A program made the position numbers and the translations under genes. Below the pieces are notes generated by a model. It had not been told where the DNA came from. It did no database searches and was given only the letters and a program-made list of their open reading frames with translations. A stretch of DNA of 64,000 bases from Bacillota bacterium (lineage in GTDB: Bacteria; Bacillota; Bacilli; Paenibacillales; NBRC-103111), in NCBI GenBank assembly GCA_023386955.1, contig JAEWIS010000020.1, positions 3,916 through 67,915 on the forward strand, given 5' to 3'. This document shows, one piece after another, positions 25,901-35,286 of this stretch. Each line of letters starts with the position of its first letter. Positions within the stretch are counted from its first letter, which is position 1.

Positions 25901-27366
25901 CAGCCGACAAACCGCTCCTCCTTGTCTACATAGAACAAGGGATTAGGCAGGGTATCAATCAGCTGATTAATAAAATAAAGCTGGTTGGACAGCTCCTTGC
26001 GGATACGCTTGTACTCGGAGATATCCTCCTTAATGCCGACGAAATGGGTAATCCTGTCCTGCGCATTCTTAATGGGCGAGATAATAACGGCTTCTTCATA
26101 TTCCTCGCCGCCCTTCTTCCGGTTGACAAACTCGCCTTTCCAAATGTCCCCCTTCAGGATCGTCTCCCACATGTCCTCATACACATCTGCAGGCGTTTTG
26201 CCTGTGCGCAGAATCCGGGGATTTTTGCCCAACGCCTCTTCCTTGCGGTACCCGGTGACCTTGGAGAAAAAAGGGTTGGTGTATTCAATATTGCCGTCCG
26301 TATCCGTAATCAGGATGGACAAGGGAGATTGCTCAATTACATTCAGATACAGCTGCAAGCTTTCGGTGTATTGGCGCTCCGTATCCAGCAGCCTCTTCGT
26401 TACCCGGACTTGCTTGGCGTAAAGCCGGACAAGGAAGTAGGACATGATAATAATGGAAAAATAAAGCAGCACATTGGTGGATACACCCTTCATAAATAGC
26501 ACCAGGACCGGATATGCGGCAAACAGAATCCCCGCCTTCAGGGAACGGTCTCCCAGCATCAGCCAGCTCCATCTGGAGCCGCTGGCGGGCTGCCGTATCG
26601 GCCGGTGATAGACCAATATTCCTGCGGTCATCAGAAGGGTTCCGGACTTGTAGATAACATCAACCAGGGGACCGGAAAACACCCGAAAATGCAGCGTTTG
26701 GATCAAATCCGTGGAGGTCCACATGCCGATGCCCAGGAGCAGCAGAACCAAGCCGGCGGTGCGGGATTTTTTGTCTGCGTACAGCGAAACCAGCAGGATC
26801 AAGGACAGAACGGACAGAGACAGAACCGTATAAACCAGCGCAATGAACGCCTTCACATCGAACCCGGAGATGTGAAACGGATTGTTCTGGAGATAAATAA
26901 ACCACACTGTGCCAACAACACATTCGAGAATAGTGATCCAGTCCCAAAGCAGCTCCATCCGGGTATGGCCGCTCATGAAGCGGCGGGCGTAACTGATCAG
27001 AAACAACAGAAAGCACAGCCTGGGCAAAAGATAAATCAGCAGCTTGACAGCGGTAAAGGCAAAGCTGCCTGCCTCACCGGAGGGGAAAAATGCAGCTCCG
27101 GCCACCGCAAACAGATTACCGGCCAGATGGAAAAGAAAAGCGGCCTCCAGCAGCAGTCTGCAGCTTCGCCGCTCCGGCGGAAACCGGGAATAGAAACGGC
27201 AGGCCAGATATGCCAGAAGCGGGGGTATGAGCGTGGCGGCGCCGAGCGCCGCCGGATTGGAGATAAGGAGCAGGACCACATACAGCGCTGCATATACGGC
27301 CAAAGCCGCCCACAGCCAGGATGGGGAGGAACGTCGTGGATTGTCACCGCTTGATGATGTCATCAT
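22948..27366 (-). CDS. Large hybrid sensor histidine kinase (PAS3-HisKA-HATPase-REC2-HPt)
   Basis: The protein is about 1470 residues. About ten membrane segments occupy the first 320 residues. Three PAS domains follow, the first containing LSILITDTDGNIEYTNPFF and each ending in a GI-x-x-DI type PAC motif. The kinase core has the H-box FLANMSHEIRTPMNAIIG and G1/G2 boxes (DTGIGMSEE, GTGLGLAI). Two receivers (LLDWKM and LMDLQMPEMDG) and an HPt (LIHNLKGVTANLG) complete a full internal relay. I choose the ATG at 27366, with GAGAAGG eight bases upstream; the frame is open to 27405. The output is most likely the overlapping HD-GYP protein. Confidence 0.94.
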   Translation of the reverse strand: MMTSSSGDNPRRSSPSWLWAALAVYAALYVVLLLISNPAALGAATLIPPLLAYLACRFYSRFPPERRSCRLLLEAAFLFHLAGNLFAVAGAAFFPSGEAGSFAFTAVKLLIYLLPRLCFLLFLISYARRFMSGHTRMELLWDWITILECVVGTVWFIYLQNNPFHISGFDVKAFIALVYTVLSLSVLSLILLVSLYADKKSRTAGLVLLLLGIGMWTSTDLIQTLHFRVFSGPLVDVIYKSGTLLMTAGILVYHRPIRQPASGSRWSWLMLGDRSLKAGILFAAYPVLVLFMKGVSTNVLLYFSIIIMSYFLVRLYAKQVRVTKRLLDTERQYTESLQLYLNVIEQSPLSILITDTDGNIEYTNPFFSKVTGYRKEEALGKNPRILRTGKTPADVYEDMWETILKGDIWKGEFVNRKKGGEEYEEAVIISPIKNAQDRITHFVGIKEDISEYKRIRKELSNQLYFINQLIDTLPNPLFYVDKEERFVGCNRAYEDAFRINRSQLRGLKLRDFAHVSAKSYEEFSCARQQVQDTGKPVSIMMKRIFADRLERDILYTVSTYRLSDGSTGGYLGIMTDISDLKQKEKELLNTNHFLDTIIDSLPLMLYVKNADTLSFDKVNRACSDFFGLTPQAMNGLTNLDIFPEDVAKALDETGGRVLREGKPVSEIEVVHTQDKGTRYIHATKLPMVDADGHQTHLLGISEDITELKLKEKQLEEALRLAEEATQAKSQFLANMSHEIRTPMNAIIGLAYLALRTELTGKQKDYVTKIHNAGKSLLGVLNDILDISKIESGKLQMEHVDFVLEDVISQTIGLVSQQAHDKGLELLSRLGPGIPRSLKGDPLRLGQILMNLLSNAVKFTREGQVELQIEMLSGYRDKLELKFSVSDTGIGMSEEARARMFQAFMQADNSTTRQYGGTGLGLAISKELVEMMGGSIWVESVEGEGSVFSFKAWFEVPETALIHSRIVPERLDGLRVLVVDDNMTAREILSEYLGQMRCRVETAESGEEALRSVALADADRPFDLILLDWKMEGICGLETSTLIRNDPSIRHQPAIILVTAFGEDSLKKQAEAAMVNDYLVKPVSESMLFDALVRNFAPPPALLEGRDSLSAGADLEGYVLLVEDHEINQQIAVELLTSRGLRVDVAGNGVIAVEKMKNQALSADPYHFILMDLQMPEMDGFEAAQRIRAMGHTLPIIAMTARTLQEEQERCLAAGMNDHVAKPIDPDILFAAIRRIGLAALPEVAAAAGDIRAGDNGAPESDRLGQWPPSIHGVDLEDGLRRVGHNLELYRRLLLSFADNQTDTAVPVRYALRQGDLETVQRLIHNLKGVTANLGIWVVSGLCERIEKKLSHDGEEQELNKEAEELEQLLRRIAFDIKELIPVEPEAKPEMKFRAEPTVQALQKLLGMLQDSDSEAVDYYEAIKHELATLLLPDEESHLGHCLKSYELEEAATVIEAVLARHPAMKERSHDCL

Positions 27367-27429
27367 TTCGACAACCTTCTCTGGTTTTACTACACATTTT
27401 ACCATGATTCGAGCTTTTTTTCAGCAACA

Positions 27430-27453
27430 AAATAGAGGCCGAGGCCTCTATTT
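27430..27453. terminator. Terminator between ABC module and hybrid kinase
   Basis: AAATAGAGGCC and its exact complement are separated by GA and flanked by T-rich sequence on the minus strand. It closes the two-component/ABC operon. Confidence 0.7.
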
Positions 27454-27463
27454 CTGCGCACCC

Positions 27464-29800
27464 TTACTGGGCATTTATGGTATCGACAATCGAAAGGTTC
27501 TGAATCTGCCGCACCGGACCACGAACCGCCAGGAAAGAAGCTGAAATCACAATCAGGCTAATGACGGCAAACGAGCCGTACGGGACCTGCCACACCTCTC
27601 CCCAATAGCTGGTAATCATACTCCCGTACAGAAGCCGGTGCACAGGCAGCCCGAGAGCGCAGCCTACAGCGGTCCCGCAGACCGCATAAACAGCCGCTTC
27701 CGCCAGAATCATTCTGACCAGCTGTTGGCTGCTCATTCCGATAGCCCGCATGGCCCCATATTGCTGGATACGGGAGCGCACACTCATGGCTATGGTATTG
27801 ACGATATGGAAGATGGTAATCAAGGCGATCACCGCTAAAAACCCGTAGATAAACAGCGCATAAGAAAAGTAGCTCCCTCTCGCCTCACTGTTGCTCGTAC
27901 GTCGGTCGGAGAAGGCAGCCTCTCTACCGGCAAGGGTCTGGATATCCTGTACCGTCTCATCGGAAGCCCCTTTGGAGAACTGGACATCGATCACCGTATA
28001 ACCGGTTTGACCGGTCAGCCTCCTGAACAGCTCCTCGGAGCAAATTACCGTTTCTACGCCGGCCTGGCTGTCAAAGGGGCTGTTGGACAGAATTCCTGCA
28101 ACCTTCACCTGCTGCGACACTCCATCGACCTGAAGCTGCAGGAGCTCGCCGACCTGTAGGGAGCTGTCTTTCCTGTAAACCGCCAGTACCTCCATACCCG
28201 GCTGGCGCAGAGGCTCAATGGAGCCGGCCAGCAGGCTCTCCTCCGCCCATTTTAACTGATGCGTTTCATAGGAGACGAGATCCGCTTTTTTGGGCCCGTC
28301 TGCAGTTTCCATTGGAAGCCCGTAGGCAAACATCCGGCCGTATACCCGCTTCACATGGGCCATCCCCTCCAGCCGTTTAATGAAGGCAGGGTCGAGAGAG
28401 GTAGTTTTGTCCACACTGGCAAGGGAAAAATCCGGGTTCCACGGCTTCAACGGCCGGATAGCATGGTGCATAAAGTCAACCGTGGTGGAAAAGGACAGAT
28501 ACAGGACAATGCTAAGCGCAAATGAACCTACCACCATCAGGAAGCTTTTTTTGCTGGCTACTGCGTGATGGAGGCCAAGGGCCGTTTCCACCTTGAATAA
28601 GGAGGTGCGGGCAGCCATACGGACAGGCCGCAGGGTGTGGACGCTTCCGGTGGAGGCGGCCAAGGGCGAAACCCGGGAAGCCCTTCGGGCAGGGGATCGG
28701 GCAGCCAGAAGCACCGTAAGCAAACCGACCACCACGCCCGCTCCAACACCAATCCAGCTCACTCCAAAAACCGGAAGCTCCGCAAATTGGCTGGGATTGG
28801 CCATTTTCAGAACCGCGCACAACCCCCAGACCACGGCTATCCCCGCACCGATCCCCCACGGCATGGCGGTTTTGCACCATTGCAGCGCCTCCCGGCGGAC
28901 AAAACGCATAATCTGCCGGCGGGTTGCACCCAAACAGCGCATCATTCCGAAAAACTCCGTTCGCCGCATCACATGGCTGTTGAGGCTGCTGGCAATCATC
29001 AGCACGCCCGCCAGCACGATAATGCCGGAGAGAACGGCTGCGCTGGCATACAGCTGCAGGACATAGCTGTTTCTGCTTTGCCCCATTGCCGCCAGAAGAT
29101 TCCCGTTTTGCTGGATCTGATCCTCGCGCAGTTGAAGCTGCTTGACCATGTCCGCAATCACCTTCTGCATATTGCTGAACCGGGACAGCTTCATGAGCAG
29201 GCTGCTGTCATACATGTCCCGGGGCACTGTATGCCGAAACCCATCCTCCGAGAACATCAGGACAAAGCTTCCCCGGCTCATCATGGAGGATGTCCCTTCC
29301 ATAATACCGACGACATTCAGCCGTACGGGGCCGGTTCCCGGCCGCTCCAGCGTGAGCGTATCGCCCAAACCAGCGCCCAGGCTGAACACGGCATTTTCGC
29401 TTAAGGCGATTTCCGTATCCTTCTCCGGATACCTTCCTTCTGTAATATGGAGAGGGAACATATCCTCAGAGGTTTCCTTATCCAACCCGGCGAGCTGAAC
29501 AGGCTTTCCCGCAACCGTGAAACCATTCCAGTCCCCCAAAAACGCATACCCTCCTGCGGAGGTAACCTCCGGCCTGGCCTTCAGCATGGCCTGGGTTTCG
29601 GCATTGACTCCCGTAACCAAAACATGCCAACTGCCTGAGCTTTCGATAACCTGCAGCTTTTGGCCGCGGATAGCCATATCCGCCATTCCGAAAACCGCCG
29701 TTACCAGGAATACCGATAAAACAATACAAATAATCGTCATCCGGTTTTGCTTTTGATGGACCCTTGCAAAAATCGGAACCAAGTCCAGGTAGCTTTTCAC
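27464..29800 (-). CDS. ABC transporter permease, FtsX/MacB type
   Basis: The 778-residue protein has an N-terminal membrane segment (about 18-38), a large extracytoplasmic region, an FtsX core near 255-365 with FFGMMRCLGATRRQIMRFVRREA, a second outer region, and a second FtsX core near 650-775 with QQYGAMRAIGMSSQQLVRMI. The duplicated layout is that of MacB/LolCE-like and antimicrobial-peptide detoxification permeases. Its start overlaps the ATPase stop by four bases. Substrate unknown. Confidence 0.9.
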   Translation of the reverse strand: MKSYLDLVPIFARVHQKQNRMTIICIVLSVFLVTAVFGMADMAIRGQKLQVIESSGSWHVLVTGVNAETQAMLKARPEVTSAGGYAFLGDWNGFTVAGKPVQLAGLDKETSEDMFPLHITEGRYPEKDTEIALSENAVFSLGAGLGDTLTLERPGTGPVRLNVVGIMEGTSSMMSRGSFVLMFSEDGFRHTVPRDMYDSSLLMKLSRFSNMQKVIADMVKQLQLREDQIQQNGNLLAAMGQSRNSYVLQLYASAAVLSGIIVLAGVLMIASSLNSHVMRRTEFFGMMRCLGATRRQIMRFVRREALQWCKTAMPWGIGAGIAVVWGLCAVLKMANPSQFAELPVFGVSWIGVGAGVVVGLLTVLLAARSPARRASRVSPLAASTGSVHTLRPVRMAARTSLFKVETALGLHHAVASKKSFLMVVGSFALSIVLYLSFSTTVDFMHHAIRPLKPWNPDFSLASVDKTTSLDPAFIKRLEGMAHVKRVYGRMFAYGLPMETADGPKKADLVSYETHQLKWAEESLLAGSIEPLRQPGMEVLAVYRKDSSLQVGELLQLQVDGVSQQVKVAGILSNSPFDSQAGVETVICSEELFRRLTGQTGYTVIDVQFSKGASDETVQDIQTLAGREAAFSDRRTSNSEARGSYFSYALFIYGFLAVIALITIFHIVNTIAMSVRSRIQQYGAMRAIGMSSQQLVRMILAEAAVYAVCGTAVGCALGLPVHRLLYGSMITSYWGEVWQVPYGSFAVISLIVISASFLAVRGPVRQIQNLSIVDTINAQ

Positions 29801-30480
29801 TCCCGCATCCCCCCCAAGTCGGCAAGCACTCCGTCCGCTACCTGGAAGACCCGGTCCACAGCGGACGTCAGGTTCACATTATGGGTAATCATGAGAATGG
29901 TCTGCTGGTAATGCCGCGAGGCTTGAATCAGCATGTCCAGAACATCCCGGCTGTTCCGGGAATCCAGGTTGCCGGTGGGCTCATCGGCCAATATCAGCAT
30001 GGGCTTGGCCATAAGCGCCCGCCCGATGGCGACGCGCTGCTGCTGGCCGCCGGAAAGCTGGTTGGGCAGATGCTTGCGCCTGGTTGTGAGGCCCAGGAGC
30101 TCCAAAAGCTCATTCACGGCTTTTTGCTCCGGCTTGCGGTGATCCAGAAGCAGGGGAAAAATCATGTTCTGCTCCACCGTCAGCTCCGGCACCAATTGAA
30201 ATGATTGGAAGATAAAGCCGATATTCTGGCGCCGGAATACGGTCCGTTCAGATTCCTTCAGGGAAAACAGATCGCACCCGTCCAAATACACCTTCCCCGA
30301 GGAGGGGTTGTCCAGACCTCCGATGCAGTTCAGAAGTGTGCTTTTCCCCGATCCCGATTCGCCTACAACCGCGGCAAACTCGCCCTTTTCCATAACGAAG
30401 GATACATCCTTCAAGGCATGTATGCCCGCTTCGCCCTTGCCGTATTGCTTGTTCAAATGGTCTACTGTCAACAGCTTCAT
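29797..30480 (-). CDS. ABC transporter ATP-binding protein (MacB/LolD/BceA type)
   Basis: The 227-residue ATPase has Walker [10 protein letters not shown], signature [15 protein letters not shown] and Walker [13 protein letters not shown], the latter typical of the LolD/MacB group. It powers the FtsX-type permease that overlaps it. It follows the sensor kinase by 61 bp in a four-gene unit. Confidence 0.95.
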   Translation of the reverse strand: MKLLTVDHLNKQYGKGEAGIHALKDVSFVMEKGEFAAVVGESGSGKSTLLNCIGGLDNPSSGKVYLDGCDLFSLKESERTVFRRQNIGFIFQSFQLVPELTVEQNMIFPLLLDHRKPEQKAVNELLELLGLTTRRKHLPNQLSGGQQQRVAIGRALMAKPMLILADEPTGNLDSRNSRDVLDMLIQASRHYQQTILMITHNVNLTSAVDRVFQVADGVLADLGGMRE

Positions 30481-30541
30481 ATACTGTCCCTCCTTTCCCT
30501 GAAGGTTACCAGACGCAGCTTACTATCCGGTGAAGGGAAGC

Positions 30542-31771
30542 TTACGGATTTGTAAGGAAGCTGAAGGTGAAGACGGTTCCCTGCTTCAGGGCACTTTGGA
30601 CGCTGATAATTCCCCCTTGTCCTTCAATAATGGCTTTTGCCAGGGGCAACCCCAGACCCAGCCCTTGCCGGCCCGCCGCATGCGTGCTCCGGTAGAAACG
30701 TTTGAATATATGGTGGATATCCTCCTGTGCAATGCCCGATCCATGATCCGATACTGTAAGGCGTACCATACCGGGATGACGTTCCCACTGAACCAGAATT
30801 TCCTTGTCCGGACCGGAATGCTCCTGGGCGTTATGGATAATATTCCCCAGCGCCTCCCGTGTCCAGTGCAAATCACACCGGATCTGCTCACTGGAATCCC
30901 CGATGATTCTTATCCTGCTGCTCCCTGCTTCGCCCCAAACTCCGCAATATTCCACAGCCTGGGCTACAACCTCCGAAACCTTACAGAGTTGCTTGTCGAA
31001 GGTGATGCTTCCCGCATCAAGCCGCGCCATCTTGAGCAGAGCCTGGATCAGCTGCTCCATCCTGCTTAACGCACCTGCCGTTTTTTCCGCAAAGCGGGAT
31101 ACTGTCCCGGGCTGATCCGGTTCGCCGGTTATGATTTCGTTGTACATTTGAAGGGCTGCCAGAGGTGTTTTTAACTGATGGGAGATATCGGAGATGGTTG
31201 TTTTGAGGAATTCCTTGGACCGGTACTGGGCCTCCCCTTTGGCTTGCAGAGCAGTGGCAACATGATTAACGGCTCCGAAGAGCTTGTACAGCCCCCCATC
31301 GCCATTCCGCGGCAGACGCTCAGAGAAATCCCCCTCCGTAAAACGGCGGATGACTGTGGTGGCACACCCATAGTGCTTCTCCCGCCGCGTCAGATATACC
31401 CAGCATGCGGCAGCGAGCAGCAAGGTATAAAGAAGGCAGACTGTAACGGAATAAAAGGCAGTATGGACTGCATAACCTCTCGCCGCGGGAAGAAACCGGA
31501 CCGCCGTCTGCCGGGAAAGCCCTAGCTGTGTGAGCAGTTCATACCCTTGTCCCTCATGGGTCCGGGAAGTGACAGCGGCAGCAATAATATCGGGCCGCAC
31601 CCCCTCCTGCAACAAGGCTCCCGCCACTCTGGCATTGTGCTCCAGCAGCAGTTCCCTGGCCGAATGGGCTTGCTCCAGAACGAGCAGCACCGCGGAGATC
31701 AGCAGAAGTATGGACAATCCGATAACAACCTGAAAGAAAAGGCGGGATTCCCGGTCTCTCCAAAAGCTCAT
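30542..31771 (-). CDS. Sensor histidine kinase of the ABC module
   Basis: The 409-residue kinase has two membrane helices (about 13-33 and 105-127) around an extracytoplasmic domain of about 70 residues, a HAMP-like linker, the H-box SDISHQLKTPLAALQMY, and ATP-binding boxes (IIHNAQEH, DHGSGI, GLGLGLPLAKAI). Its start overlaps the response regulator stop by four bases. The sizeable outer domain differs from the very short one of BceS-type kinases, so it may sense its signal directly. Confidence 0.94.
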   Translation of the reverse strand: MSFWRDRESRLFFQVVIGLSILLLISAVLLVLEQAHSARELLLEHNARVAGALLQEGVRPDIIAAAVTSRTHEGQGYELLTQLGLSRQTAVRFLPAARGYAVHTAFYSVTVCLLYTLLLAAACWVYLTRREKHYGCATTVIRRFTEGDFSERLPRNGDGGLYKLFGAVNHVATALQAKGEAQYRSKEFLKTTISDISHQLKTPLAALQMYNEIITGEPDQPGTVSRFAEKTAGALSRMEQLIQALLKMARLDAGSITFDKQLCKVSEVVAQAVEYCGVWGEAGSSRIRIIGDSSEQIRCDLHWTREALGNIIHNAQEHSGPDKEILVQWERHPGMVRLTVSDHGSGIAQEDIHHIFKRFYRSTHAAGRQGLGLGLPLAKAIIEGQGGIISVQSALKQGTVFTFSFLTNP

Positions 31772-32469
31772 GGGTGCACCTCATTCCATTGGTACCCGAA
31801 GCCGCGCACTGTCGCCAGCCGCTCCGGATGGGACGGATCACGCTCAAGCTTCTCCCGCAAGCGGCGGATATACACCGACAAGGTATTGTCATCCACATAA
31901 TCCCCCGTACCGTCCCACAGGCTGTCCAAAATCAGATTCCGGGGCAGCACCCGGCCTGTATGACGCACCAGAAGACAAAGCAGACGGTATTCCATCCCCG
32001 TCAGCTCCACTGGCTTCCCCTGCAGCATAACACGGCTGCCCAACAAATCGATCCGCAAGCCGCCCGACTCCAAAACCGAATCGGAGCCGTCCAGCCCCAG
32101 CTTTCCCGCCCTCCGCAGCAGTGCCCGGATCCGGGAGCAGAGCTCCCCCAGCTTAAAAGGTTTGGTCATATAATCATCCCCGCCTATATCCAGCCCGCGA
32201 ATCACGTTCACTTCTTCATCCGATGCAGTCAAGAAGATAATAGGGACGGCATTGCCCTGCCGCCTGATCCTCTCGCATACCTCAAAGCCGTTCCCGTCGG
32301 GCAAAGCCACATCAAGCAGCAATAAATCATAGGTCCGCTCCAAAAGAAACGCTTCCGCCTCAGCAATGGTATGAGCCACTTCTACGGAAAAGCCGTTTTT
32401 CGTGAGAGCATACTGCAGGCCGTCTATAAGGCTTCGGTCATCTTCCAAGAGCAAAATGGTCGGATTCAT
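31768..32469 (-). CDS. OmpR-family response regulator of the ABC module
   Basis: The 233-residue protein has a receiver (LLEDDRSLID, LLLDVALPDGNGFEV, TKPFKLGEL) and an OmpR winged helix (LTGMEYRLLCLLVRHTGRVL, DDNTLSVYIRRLREKL). It is the first gene of the four-gene operon and probably activates the ABC genes. No clear operator was seen upstream. Confidence 0.95.
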   Translation of the reverse strand: MNPTILLLEDDRSLIDGLQYALTKNGFSVEVAHTIAEAEAFLLERTYDLLLLDVALPDGNGFEVCERIRRQGNAVPIIFLTASDEEVNVIRGLDIGGDDYMTKPFKLGELCSRIRALLRRAGKLGLDGSDSVLESGGLRIDLLGSRVMLQGKPVELTGMEYRLLCLLVRHTGRVLPRNLILDSLWDGTGDYVDDNTLSVYIRRLREKLERDPSHPERLATVRGFGYQWNEVHP

Positions 32470-32505
32470 GCCTGTTCCCCTTATTCGTTTTTGTTACTTC
32501 CGCAC

Positions 32506-32551
32506 AAAAAAAGCATACACCATCTTCCCGGATTCGGGAATCGGTGTATGC
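32506..32551 (-). terminator. Rho-independent terminator of the helicase gene
   Basis: On the minus strand GCATACACC and GGTGTATGC, with an inner TTCCCG/CGGGAA stem, are followed by seven T residues. Confidence 0.85.
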
Positions 32552-32563
32552 CTGAAGGTTTTC

Positions 32564-34162
32564 TTAACGGTTGGCGAAATCTCCCTCACGGTTGGAGCCG
32601 GAGGAGCCTTGCGGACGGTCGCCGCGGTCGCTGCGGTTGCCTCTGTAGCCTTCGCCGCTTTTATTGCTGTTATAGGAACGGCCTTCATAACCGCCCTTGC
32701 CTTGGGAGGAGGAGCGGTAGCCGCCGCCGGGACGGTCGCCTTGTCTTCCACCGCTGCTGCGGTTGCCGCCGTTATAATAGCCGCTTCCAGTGCCGGGACG
32801 GCGTCCCTGAGAACGGATGTCCCCGCCTTGACGGCGCTTCACGCGGATCGGATCCTCCGGTGTAAGCTCGATCGGCACTTCCTTGCGTTCGCCTGCCATC
32901 AGCTTAAGGGCGGCGCTCAGGAGAGCTACAGAATCATATTGCTCCAGCAATTGGATAGCCACTGCCTTGAACTCGTGGCTGTCACCGTTCTCCACAACCT
33001 CCAGCACCTGTTGGGCCAGAATCCGCTGCTTGCCTTCCATAGCCTCGGCAATGGTGGGCAGTTGGCGCTTGGTGATGCGGTGGCGGGTAACCCGCTCAAT
33101 CAGGTGCAGGTGATCCATTTCACGGGGAGTAACGAAGGTATAAGATGTGCCTTCCTTGCCTGCACGGCCGGTACGGCCGATCCGGTGCACATAGCTTTCT
33201 GGGTCCTGCGGAAGGTCGAAGTTAATAACGTGGGTAACACCGGACACGTCCAGGCCCCGTGCAGCTACGTCGGTGGCAACCAGAATGTCAATGCTGCCAT
33301 CGCGGAACTTGCGCATCACGTTATCCCGTTGGTTTTGGGACAGGTCGCCATGAAGTCCTTCCGCGGTATATCCGCGCTTCTGAAGAGCCTCGGAAAGTTC
33401 ATCCACACGGCGCTTGGTGCGTCCGAAGATAATGGCCAGCTCGGGAGCTTCCATATCCACCAGGCGGCAAAGTGCGTCGAACTTGGCTTTTTCCTGAACC
33501 TCGATATAGCTTTGTTGGATCAGAGGCGCGCTAACTTGCTTCGGAATAACGGAAACATGCTCCGGGTTCTTCAGGAACTGCTGGGCAAGCTTCTGGATGT
33601 TGGGCGGCATGGTTGCGGAGAACAGCATGGTGTGGCGGGTTTCCGGAACCAGGGACAGGATGCTTTGGATATCCTCCATAAAACCCATATCCAGCATTTC
33701 GTCAGCTTCATCCAGAATAACGGTTTGCACATCATCCAGCTTGATGGTTTTGCGGTTGATATGGTCCAACAGACGTCCCGGTGTGCCGATGATGATTTGG
33801 GGACGCTTCTTCAGGGCGCGGATCTGCTTCACAATATCCTGGCCGCCGTAAATCGGCAGAGAGCGGATGCCCTTGAACCGGCCCAGCTTGCTGATTTCTT
33901 CCGCTACCTGGATGGCCAATTCGCGGGTGGGACACATAATAAGGGCAACAATGCGGTCTTCGCTGACATCGATCTTGTGGATCAGCGGCAGGCCGAATGC
34001 AGCGGTTTTACCGGTACCGGTTTGCGCCTGGCCGATCAGGTCGCGGCCTTCCATGGCCAGAGGAATAGCTTTTTCCTGGATCGGGGTGGCTTCCTCGAAG
34101 CCCATCTCCGTAACGGCGCGGACAATTTTTGGCTCCAAGCCAAATTCATTAAATGTTTTCAA
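32564..34162 (-). CDS. cshA: DEAD-box RNA helicase CshA
   Basis: The 532-residue helicase has the Q motif ([10 protein letters not shown]), motif [13 protein letters not shown] in [12 protein letters not shown], and [10 protein letters not shown]. After about residue 430 comes a Gly/Arg/Ser-rich tail with many RG and GGY repeats, as in CshA-type RNA-binding tails. It remodels RNA in the degradosome and in ribosome assembly, notably in the cold. A leader of about 80 bases and a TATACT -10 element near 34251 are visible. Confidence 0.92.
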   Translation of the reverse strand: MKTFNEFGLEPKIVRAVTEMGFEEATPIQEKAIPLAMEGRDLIGQAQTGTGKTAAFGLPLIHKIDVSEDRIVALIMCPTRELAIQVAEEISKLGRFKGIRSLPIYGGQDIVKQIRALKKRPQIIIGTPGRLLDHINRKTIKLDDVQTVILDEADEMLDMGFMEDIQSILSLVPETRHTMLFSATMPPNIQKLAQQFLKNPEHVSVIPKQVSAPLIQQSYIEVQEKAKFDALCRLVDMEAPELAIIFGRTKRRVDELSEALQKRGYTAEGLHGDLSQNQRDNVMRKFRDGSIDILVATDVAARGLDVSGVTHVINFDLPQDPESYVHRIGRTGRAGKEGTSYTFVTPREMDHLHLIERVTRHRITKRQLPTIAEAMEGKQRILAQQVLEVVENGDSHEFKAVAIQLLEQYDSVALLSAALKLMAGERKEVPIELTPEDPIRVKRRQGGDIRSQGRRPGTGSGYYNGGNRSSGGRQGDRPGGGYRSSSQGKGGYEGRSYNSNKSGEGYRGNRSDRGDRPQGSSGSNREGDFANR

Positions 34163-34611
34163 TACGTTCGATCTCCTTTTTTGCGTGCCGCTTCAACGCT
34201 TTCGTTCGTTCAAAGCTCACGTCTTGGTGATTTACCCTTAAGCGCGACTTAGTATAATAATGAAGCAATGGTTTCAATCATGCTTCTTTGGGCAGCGGGG
34301 CACATCCCCTCCAAAGCAGCGCATGCAATCAATGCCGAGGATTCAGCGGATATACGGGAAGTATTCCCCCATCCAGGCAGATCTATATGGACTGTTGTCG
34401 ATGTCATGCCACGGTACGGCACATCCTGGAAACCAAGGAAAATACAGCCGAACTTAAGAATATCTCTAATATTGTAGCATATGTCCGTTCCATTTCGCCA
34501 CTTTTATGAAAGTCATCATCAATTATTTTCATTTCCGAAACCGGCGCCGCTTTGCCGCGTATAAGGGAGCATCGGATTGAAACGAATTTATAAGAGGAGC
34601 GCTGACCTTTC
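34163..34611. other. 449-bp divergent intergenic region
   Basis: This holds the helicase promoter and leader on the minus strand and the leader of the DUF4178 gene on the plus strand. I saw no repeat, RNA gene or conserved small ORF; the three overlapping plus-strand ORFs from 34260 lack ribosome sites. Confidence 0.4.
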
Positions 34612-35151
34612 ATGTCCATATTCAAACGGATCGGTTCCATCATGCGTAGCAATAAAGAAGTACCCGCAGCCCCAAGCCGCAACCCGTATGAAGATTCACA
34701 GGTGGGGGACATTGTCAATGTAGATCTCGAGCAATACGTTGTCACGGGTAAGGTCATTTATTTTGACCGGGGCTACGCCCCCCACCGCTTCGCCTATTAT
34801 ATCCAGAGCGGACGCAAAATTTCCTGCCTGCTCGTGGAGAAGGGCCGCAGCTATGAATGCTTCCTGTGCGACTTTCTGGAAGGCTCTCTGAGTGATCCCC
34901 AGGATGTGCCCAACCGTCTGGATATTGACGGCGATTCGGAATTCCAGCTGGACCACCAGCGTACGGATCTCACCCGGGTGGAGGGCAATACAGACTTCCG
35001 CAACGGAGACGACCTGATGTTCTGGCGGTATTACGGTATCAGCGGGAACACGGACGAATACTTTTTCCTGCAATGGCAGGACGGGCGCTTTATCGCCATG
35101 CGGGGCGAGCAAACATCAGCCGCACAAGTTAAATTTATGAGCAGCCGTTAA
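34612..35151 (+). CDS. DUF4178 protein
   Basis: The 179-residue soluble protein contains SQVGDIVNVDLEQYVVTGKV and FRNGDDLMFWRYYGISG, matching the beta-rich DUF4178 domain (GDIV...VxG...W). DUF4178 proteins often neighbour DUF350 and spermidine-synthase-like genes in other genomes, but none is here. Function unknown. A terminator follows at 35171-35208. Confidence 0.8.
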   Translation: MSIFKRIGSIMRSNKEVPAAPSRNPYEDSQVGDIVNVDLEQYVVTGKVIYFDRGYAPHRFAYYIQSGRKISCLLVEKGRSYECFLCDFLEGSLSDPQDVPNRLDIDGDSEFQLDHQRTDLTRVEGNTDFRNGDDLMFWRYYGISGNTDEYFFLQWQDGRFIAMRGEQTSAAQVKFMSSR

Positions 35152-35170
35152 TGATAGCATGATTTTGGCG

Positions 35171-35208
35171 ATTCCGGCAAGCCGCATCTGCGGATGTGCC
35201 GGATTTTT
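35171..35208 (+). terminator. Terminator of the DUF4178 gene
   Basis: ATTCCGGCA pairs with TGCCGGA at 35197, with an inner CCGC/GCGG stem, and is followed by TTTTT. Confidence 0.8.
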
Positions 35209-35220
35209 GCATGCCTATTT

Positions 35221-35249
35221 TTGCGTATGCGCCCCCAATCCACTATACT
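35221..35249 (+). promoter_or_regulatory. Sigma-A promoter of the YitT-family gene
   Basis: TTGCGT and TATACT are 17 bases apart, about 40 bases before the start codon chosen for the next gene. Confidence 0.6.
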
Positions 35250-35286
35250 GGCAGTACAAGATGCAGATTTGAGGAGGCATTCGCAT

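Noticed and set aside
25324..26499. 391-residue plus-strand ORF inside the hybrid kinase gene
   Set aside because: Antisense of PAS-domain coding; no start signal or family resemblance.
32402..34252. 616-residue plus-strand ORF opposite the helicase gene
   Set aside because: It mirrors the helicase codons; the Ala/Val-rich start reflects the RG-rich tail read backwards, and there is no ribosome site.
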